Assembly: GCA_007026445.1 (NCBI GenBank)
Contig: VDMD01000002.1
Span: 1,736,001 to 1,800,000, forward strand
Length of the DNA: 64,000 bases
Origin: Schizophyllum amplum
Lineage: Eukaryota > Basidiomycota > Agaricomycetes > Agaricales > Schizophyllaceae
Reading direction: 5' to 3'
A program made the position numbers and the translations under genes. Every line of letters starts with the position of its first letter. Position 1 is the stretch's first letter. Shown here one piece after another: positions 58,638-64,000 of this stretch. The notes under the pieces were generated by a model. It did not search any database and was not told the DNA's origin. It worked only from the letters and a program-made list of their open reading frames with translations.

Positions 58638-59056
58638 TGTACTGAAGGCACCCAGGCGTCGCGGCGTGAGCATACCTTTTGGAAATGTATTGAGGGACTA
58701 TCCGGGACCTTGAAGCTACTACTTAGACGCGGGTGCGAGCATCTGTAACTAATAGTTGACGAATCTGTACGAATATCCACACCGCTCCTTATCATGTTAG
58801 ACAGGCTAGATATCGTTATGCTTTCCCAATATCACGACCTGCAATTTGAGTCTTCATACCATAGCCAAGAATGATAATGCACAAAGTGGACGCGCGCCTC
58901 TCGACGCGCGTCGCGTCGCGATCGTGAATTACGCGTCACGCGTCTCCCCCGCCTAACCATCACTTCACTCCTTAACCCAGACCCAGACTGTCATATCGCG
59001 CACTCTCCACACCTCATCAAGCATTCTCCGCACCGTCAAGACTAAGACGAGACACG
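58638..59056. other. Spacer and promoter of the ataxin-3-type gene
   Basis: These 419 bp contain the 3' flank of the CCDC90-type gene and, about 115 bp before the next ATG, two close ACGCGT boxes listed separately. No gene is seen. Confidence 0.45.
58931..58943. promoter_or_regulatory. Paired ACGCGT (MCB-like) boxes
   Basis: ACGCGT occurs at 58931-58936 and again at 58938-58943, with more CGCG steps just to the left. In yeasts this hexamer is the MluI cell-cycle box bound by MBF. Whether it works here is not shown; the surrounding sequence is generally CpG-rich. Confidence 0.3.
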
Positions 59057-60743
59057 ATGGCGACGCTGGACGACCTGGTGCCACTAATCTACCATGAGAG
59101 ACAGCAGGAAGGATCGATGCTCTGCGCACAACACGCGCTCAATGCCCTTCTGCGTGAGTTCATTTGCCTTTCACGCTTATATTGTTGCAATAACGATTGT
59201 ATCGTCTGCAGAGGGAAACTACGTACGCCCTTCGCTGCCTTTAATGCACCTGGGACGCTCAACGGTGGCTCGCAGTTCACAGCGCCCGATCTCTCAGAGC
59301 ATGCGCGGCAGCTGGATTCGCTCGAGATGAGCTACGATGAGGATAACACCGGCAGCACAAGCATGAACATGGATGACACGGGTTTCTTCTCCGTGCAGGT
59401 TCTCGACAGGGCCGTGGACGTGTGGAACCTAACGTGCGTGTCTGTACATTGTCCGCACCCATCGGTCTAACCTCCTCCTTCCGATCCTCTAGATTGACAA
59501 GATGGCGAAGTCAAGAGATGCAGCCCTATCAAGATCAGCCTCAGTACGTGTTAATGCTTGCGCAGGCGGCGAAACGTTACAGTGCTGACGAGGCATCACC
59601 AGCTCGCAAATCGCGTTCATATTTAACCAGAACCAGCACTGGTATACGCTACGCCGCTTTGGCGACCTCACACCGGGTAGTACAAGCGGCCATTGGTTCG
59701 ATTTAAACTCCTTCCATGAGGTCCCGCAGTGGGTCAGCATGCTCTACCTCGGCATGTTCATCCAGCAGGCCGAAGGCGAAGGTGCGTTTGCCTCCATATA
59801 GTTCACAAGACATACTCAGTGACTACGTGCAGGCTACTCCGTCTTCGTCGTCCGTCAGAAGAACCCAGACGCGGCGATCTCGATGCCTCAAACCGACGCG
59901 GATGCCTTTGCCTCGGCGGTCCCAGACAATGCATCCGCACCTCGAGCGCAAGCAGGAAGACTGCCAGGGAGCGACGCGCACGGCAAATCTGCTTTCGGGC
60001 AAATAGAAGGCTTGGAGGATGAAGACATGGAATTGCAAGCTGCGCTACAGGCATCACTACGCGGCGACCATCACCAATTCCCAGAGACGTATGACACGCC
60101 CGGACCAGCGGCCTCAAGCTTTCCTTCGTATTCCGCCCCGCACGGTCTCCGAGATGAGGACGACGACGTTTGGGACGAGGACGACATGCGCGCTGTTGCA
60201 GCACCTGCAGGGTCCAGCACCGCAGAGACGGAGCTCCAGCAGATGCAGCGGGAGCAGCGAATGGCGCACCAGGAGCTCCTTGCAGCGGGGGGAGGCCGGC
60301 CCGATCCGCAGTACGAGGAAGAAGAGGAGATGATGCGCCGCATCATCGCTGAGAGCGAGGCGATGGCGCGCGAGCAGGGTCATCAAATGTCAGAGGACAA
60401 TGGCAGCCACACTCCAGCCCCCCGAGCGCCGCCATCCGCTTCATCCGCGCCGAGAGTGTATGACGACGAGGACGCGGAGCTGCAAGCTGCGCTGAAGGCC
60501 TCAATGGAGGGATTGCCGGAGGGTTGGACCCCGCCTCCTGATCTCGAGGCCAGGACACCGGCGCCTCCTGCACCTGCACCTGCAGCACCAACCCAGGCGT
60601 CTTCACACCTGGTACCGCCCTCAGGGGAGGATGATGAATTGTCGGAGTCGTCGTTTGAGGCTGCGTCTGATGCTCCAGAATCGGCACCGGCCCCCAGCGT
60701 CGACGAGATCAGGAGGATGAGGTTAGCGCGCTTTGGGTCGTAG
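59057..60743 (+). CDS. Ataxin-3-type deubiquitinase (Josephin domain plus UIMs)
   Basis: The Josephin domain starts at once: MATLDDLVPLIYHERQQEGS, then LCAQHALNALL with the catalytic Cys. It continues with APDLSEHARQLDSLE, NMDDTGFFSVQVL, FIFNQNQHWYTLRRFG (catalytic His) and HWFDLNS (Asn), then SMLYLGMFIQQAEGEGYSVF. The C-terminal half holds three ubiquitin-interacting motifs: EDMELQAALQASLRG, EMMRRIIAESEAMARE and DAELQAALKASMEG. They are separated by acidic and Pro/Ala-rich linkers (PAPPAPAPAAP). The protein trims ubiquitin chains in protein quality control. The human protein's polyglutamine tract is absent. Five or so introns lie in the Josephin half and the UIM half is one exon. Confidence 0.93.
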
Positions 60744-61048
60744 GATGATTCACTGCTGCCCTCTATCTATGTCCGCTTTCCATACACCCTTGCTACTCCC
60801 TGTACTTTGTGTATTCACGCTCGATGAGGCATCGACATCCCTGACAGTGGTATATGTACAATGGTACTTACTGATACAACAAGAAGAATAGTGAATGAGA
60901 CGACGTATCGAGGTATAAATTGAAGGAGATCGTGCGTCAAGCTGAATAGTGAGGCATGAGCATGACTGATACCTTGCAAGAGACACGCACGGCCAGATGA
61001 GCTTACCTCGAGGAAGTCATAGAAACATTTGTGGCCGGCGCGCGGCGC
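60744..61048. other. Convergent 3' spacer
   Basis: This 305-bp AT-rich gap lies between the stops of the ataxin-3-type gene and PYM. No gene. Confidence 0.5.
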
Positions 61049-61622
61049 TCACTTCTTGACATTGAGCTTATCCATCTCCTCCGCCAGCATATCCGCTGCA
61101 TCAGGCGTCTTGTCGGACGTGCTGGTTGTGGAACCTCCCTTGCTCTCCTTTCCTCCTGCATCATCATCCTCGTCCTCATCCTCCCAATTATCCTTGATCT
61201 TCTGCGAATGTGTTTCTTCCCGCTTCTCCTTGCGCTTCGCGTTCTTCTTCGCGCTCTTGCTGAGTGGTTTGTCCGCGCCACTCGCTGCAGCACCAGAGGC
61301 TCCAGGCTTTTTTGGGGCCGCGATCGACGGCGCAACCCAGCCAACGATGTGTCCCTTGGGAAGCTGATTCGAGTCCATCTGCGCCTGACGCGTGCCACGG
61401 AAGCGCTTCACATCTTCCTGTGGTGTAAAGCCAGGCCGAATCTTTATTTCTTTGCGAACGCTGAGACACACCATGACAGTTAGTTGACTGCGCTGAGGAC
61501 ATGGACACAACCACGCACGTTCCATCTGGGCGTCGCGACTCGGGTATGACACGCCGCTGGGTGTAGGGATCGACGGCGATGCCGGCGGTCGTCTTATCTG
61601 GTTTGATCGGAGGACGGGACAT
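61049..61622 (-). CDS. PYM (WIBG), partner of the Y14-Mago exon junction complex
   Basis: Two exons (61519-61622, 61049-61460) give 171 aa. The N-terminal Mago-binding segment is clear: KTTAGIAVDPYTQRRVIPES then RRPDGTVRKEIKIRPGFTPQ and EDVKRFRGTR. The middle is Ala/Pro/Lys-rich and the C-terminus carries a basic run (KSAKKNAKRKEKREE), then acidic and Ser/Thr-rich stretches and a closing helix DAADMLAEEMDKLNVKK. PYM binds Y14-Mago and ribosomes and strips exon junction complexes from translated mRNA. Its presence fits the intron-dense genome. Confidence 0.9.
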
Positions 61623-62118
61623 GGAGGGGGGCGCTCACACGAGGTGAATATGCGGCGCTAAAACGAATGTGGTGGCGGAAGACAAGGAGCGCGAACAGCA
61701 GAAGCGGCGCCAAATTAGGCACGCATAGATAATCGCGTGGAGTCACGTGGTATCATTGCAGTGGACCTACAACTTCAATGTGACTCAAGTTCCGAACGTC
61801 GGTGTACCGTGCGCGCCTGCCTGCATTTCTCCAGAGGCAGGAGATAGATTGCTTCTATCACAGTTCTGATCAGCTTGGGACTGTCCTGATGGCACCTAAA
61901 GGAGGGGAGTTCCTCGTCTTGCATACTTAGCTCCGTGGCAGACAAAGACTATGAATCCCGCGAGAAAATGTCAACGAATAATGTGGAGTCACGTTGGAGT
62001 TGGACGTTGGACGAGATATTCTCGAGGCGGCCACAGTGCCCGGCCGAGTCCAGTGGTCCCGCGGCTGCATAGAGAAGAGAGAATCGAGATAATCAAACTT
62101 GATCCAAACTGAAGCGTT
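61623..62118. other. Spacer left of the MITE-like element
   Basis: These 496 bp form the upstream region of PYM. I see no gene or repeat within it. Confidence 0.45.
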
Positions 62119-62512
62119 AGACCGTATTTGATTCGGTATATATCAAGGATTTACTTAACTAAGCAGCTCGTCGAAATTCATCTACGAGGGCAAGATAGAT
62201 GAAATTCAAAACGAGATTAATAAAATACATAGGCGGAGGCTGGGAGGAGGAGTGGTAGAACGGCCGGCTGTCGCTGCTCTCCGCCGGAAAACGCTGTCGG
62301 ACATCGCCGACATGCCTGTAGACTCAGGTGGCATACGCCCGTGCGCGTCATTACGCGTGTTCGAGCCTGTGGTCAACCTGCAATGGGCTGTACAACAACA
62401 GCGGCTCTTTGATTTTGAACGAAGGGCATGTAATTTTGAATGATCAGCTACACTTAGTGGAGCAGCGTTTTGCAAGTGCAGAAGTTGATATATACCGAAT
62501 CAAATACGGTCT
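62119..62512. mobile_element. MITE-like element, 394 bp, with perfect 28-bp terminal inverted repeats
   Basis: The left end 62119-62146 (begins AGACCGTATTTGATTC) is the exact reverse complement of the right end 62485-62512, all 28 bases. The ends are flanked by the trinucleotide GTT on both sides (62116-62118 and 62513-62515), consistent with a 3-bp target duplication. The interior is AT-rich at both ends with a GC-richer core, has no transposase reading frame, and contains one 63-codon open frame without recognisable domains. It is thus a non-autonomous element mobilised in trans. The superfamily is undecided. It sits about 275 bp before the CFT1 start. Confidence 0.8.
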
Positions 62513-62788
62513 GTTGACACAGAATATATTTACATCGAAAGGTCATATATTGAATATCGAGTGGCTATCTCTGTGAGGGGGGACTCCGACGGCGGCGCCA
62601 TGACGGCGACGCACCATGAGTCACTATCGTGAGAATAAGAACCGGTTCAGCGGTCCGAGCTCTCCGATCGCAGGAAGACTTGCTGCCGGTGCCAGCTTGC
62701 TGCTCAACCGCCACGACGAGGACGCGCCGAACGTGCTGTTTGCTGCCGCAAGCGACAACGAAGGGGGTTAATCTGCTTTGACTTTGCG

Positions 62789-64000
62789 ATGCATGCTCTT
62801 TACGAAGAATGGCTCCCTCCTAGCGGCGTCGAATTTGCTGCAAGCCTCAGACTGACGCCTTCGACTTTGGGTCAGTCGTCGCGACATGAAGTCCTGTGCA
62901 ACGTTGTCACTGCCAGGGGGAACACTCTGCGCGTATATGAGGTCCGCGAAGAACTCATGACGGCGAAAAGCCCCACCGCAGCGAAGAACCGACGAAAGGA
63001 AGACAGCAAGGAGGGGGTGAAGACAGAGCAACAGGGTCCTGTGGTCAAGGTGAGTAAAGTCGCTACTGTTAGACAATGTACAGTGGCTTATGGGATGTCA
63101 GTCGTCAGGGACAAATGCGTCTGGGCAATTAACAGTTACTCGATTCCATCTTGTTCGCGAGCATCGTCTTCACGGTATCGTTACTGGGCTCGAGGCCGTC
63201 AAAATTATATCATCTCTCGAAGATAATCTGGACCGTCTGTTGGTCTCATTCAAAGATGCCAAAGTACGTACATTCGCTGTGGCAAGCATGATTAGTCTCA
63301 TCCTCCACGTAGATTGCCCTGCTTGAGTGGTCGACTGCGACGCAAGACCTACTCACCGTCTCCATCCATACGTATGAACGTGCCATTCAGATGGTTTGTC
63401 GCTTCACGCAGTGCATCCGATGAAGCGCTGACATTTACTGCCAGATAGCCACAGACATCTCAACGTTCACGTCTGAGCTACGCGTAGACCCACAATCCCG
63501 CTGTGCTGCACTGTCCCTTCCCAATGATGCTTTTGCCATCCTTCCTTTCTACCAGACTCAGGCAGACATCGACATGATGGACCAGGAGCAAGTGCAGCTG
63601 AGGTTTGTACAGTCCTTTTTTGATATTCGCTATCGTGCACTTATTGTGTTTACAGAGATGTACCATACTCGCCTAGTTTCATGTTGGATCTCCCCAACGA
63701 CGTCGAACTAGGCATAAGGAACGTCATAGATTTTGCCTTTTTACCAGGCTTCAACAACCCCACTGTCGCCGTTTTGTACGAGACACAGCAGACGTGGACA
63801 GGGTACGTTACGTTTTCAGTTATGATACCATGACTCAATGCCTCAGCAGACGTTTAAGCGAGCACAAGGACTCGGTGAAGCTTGCCTTCTTCACTCTCGA
63901 CATCATCAACAGGAGTTATCCCGTGATCGGCCAAGCTAGCGGGTTACCTTGTGACTGTTTGTCCCTAACGGTCTGCCCCGCAAGTGTCGGCGGTGTCATG
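62789..64000 (+). CDS. CFT1: CFT1/CPSF1 (CPSF-A), 5' part
   Basis: The ATG at 62789 opens MHALYEEWLPPSGVEFAASL. The first exon (62789-63049) contains VLCNVVTARGNTLRVYEV and a Lys-rich insert. Later exons give RFHLVREHRLHGIVTGLEAV, DRLLVSFKDAK, IALLEWSTATQDLLTVSIH, SRCAALSLPNDAFAILPF and IRNVIDFAFLPGFNNPTVAV, which are conserved in the first beta-propeller of the largest cleavage and polyadenylation factor subunit. The gene runs off the right edge. The protein reads the polyadenylation signal region in nuclear pre-mRNA 3'-end formation. Confidence 0.92.

Noticed and set aside
60593..60630. Expanded polyglutamine or Ala-Pro repeat in the ataxin-3-type gene
   Set aside because: The Pro/Ala linker is short and irregular and no glutamine tract is present.

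Overview
The window is nuclear DNA from a filamentous basidiomycete, probably an Agaricomycete such as a polypore. The evidence is GC-rich coding sequence, genes packed on both strands and split by many introns of about 46-57 nt, and families typical of these fungi: a Zn2Cys6 regulator, a SLIP-GC-like GTPase, a small FFG-type Ser/His-rich protein and tandem GFA proteins. About 23 protein genes are supported. I saw no rRNA, tRNA or CRISPR. Gene models were spliced by hand from GT-AG (rarely GC-AG) sites plus reading frame and family conservation. Where exon arithmetic is quoted, every junction was checked for phase.

Left part (1-27 kb). After the start of an NAT-like gene and a lysophospholipid acyltransferase comes the standout locus: an 11.7-kb, 18-exon minus-strand gene for a three-module nonribosomal peptide synthetase of about 3,624 aa (C-remnant-A1-T-C-A2[N-methyltransferase]-T-C-A3-T-thioesterase). 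It is divergently paired, across about 950 bp, with a flavin aromatic hydroxylase. Further right are a two-RRM RNA-binding protein, a PLP trans-sulfuration-type enzyme and a Zn2Cys6 transcription factor. NRPS, flavin hydroxylase, PLP enzyme and regulator could form a biosynthetic cluster. A siderophore-type MFS transporter 28 kb away is a weaker candidate member. Domain 1 lacks the Asp that normally binds an alpha-amino group and domain 2 carries an N-methyltransferase, so the product may be a small N-methylated peptide or depsipeptide with a non-amino-acid starter. That product is inference.

Middle (27-46 kb). A secreted double-psi beta-barrel protein, two tandem GFA-domain proteins, an M18 aspartyl aminopeptidase sharing a 135-bp promoter with the ribosome-biogenesis WD40 protein Utp12, a large SLIP-GC-like GTPase, the MFS transporter and a secreted sedolisin (S53) protease.

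Right (46-64 kb). Mainly housekeeping genes: a double p27-type zinc-ribbon protein, an EDEM/Mnl1-type GH47 glycosidase with a PA domain, an S28 serine peptidase (with an apparent 4-nt exon), the FFG-type small protein, GPN3, a CCDC90/FMP32-type mitochondrial protein, an ataxin-3-type deubiquitinase, PYM and the 5' part of CFT1/CPSF1. A 394-bp MITE-like element with perfect 28-bp terminal inverted repeats lies between PYM and CFT1.
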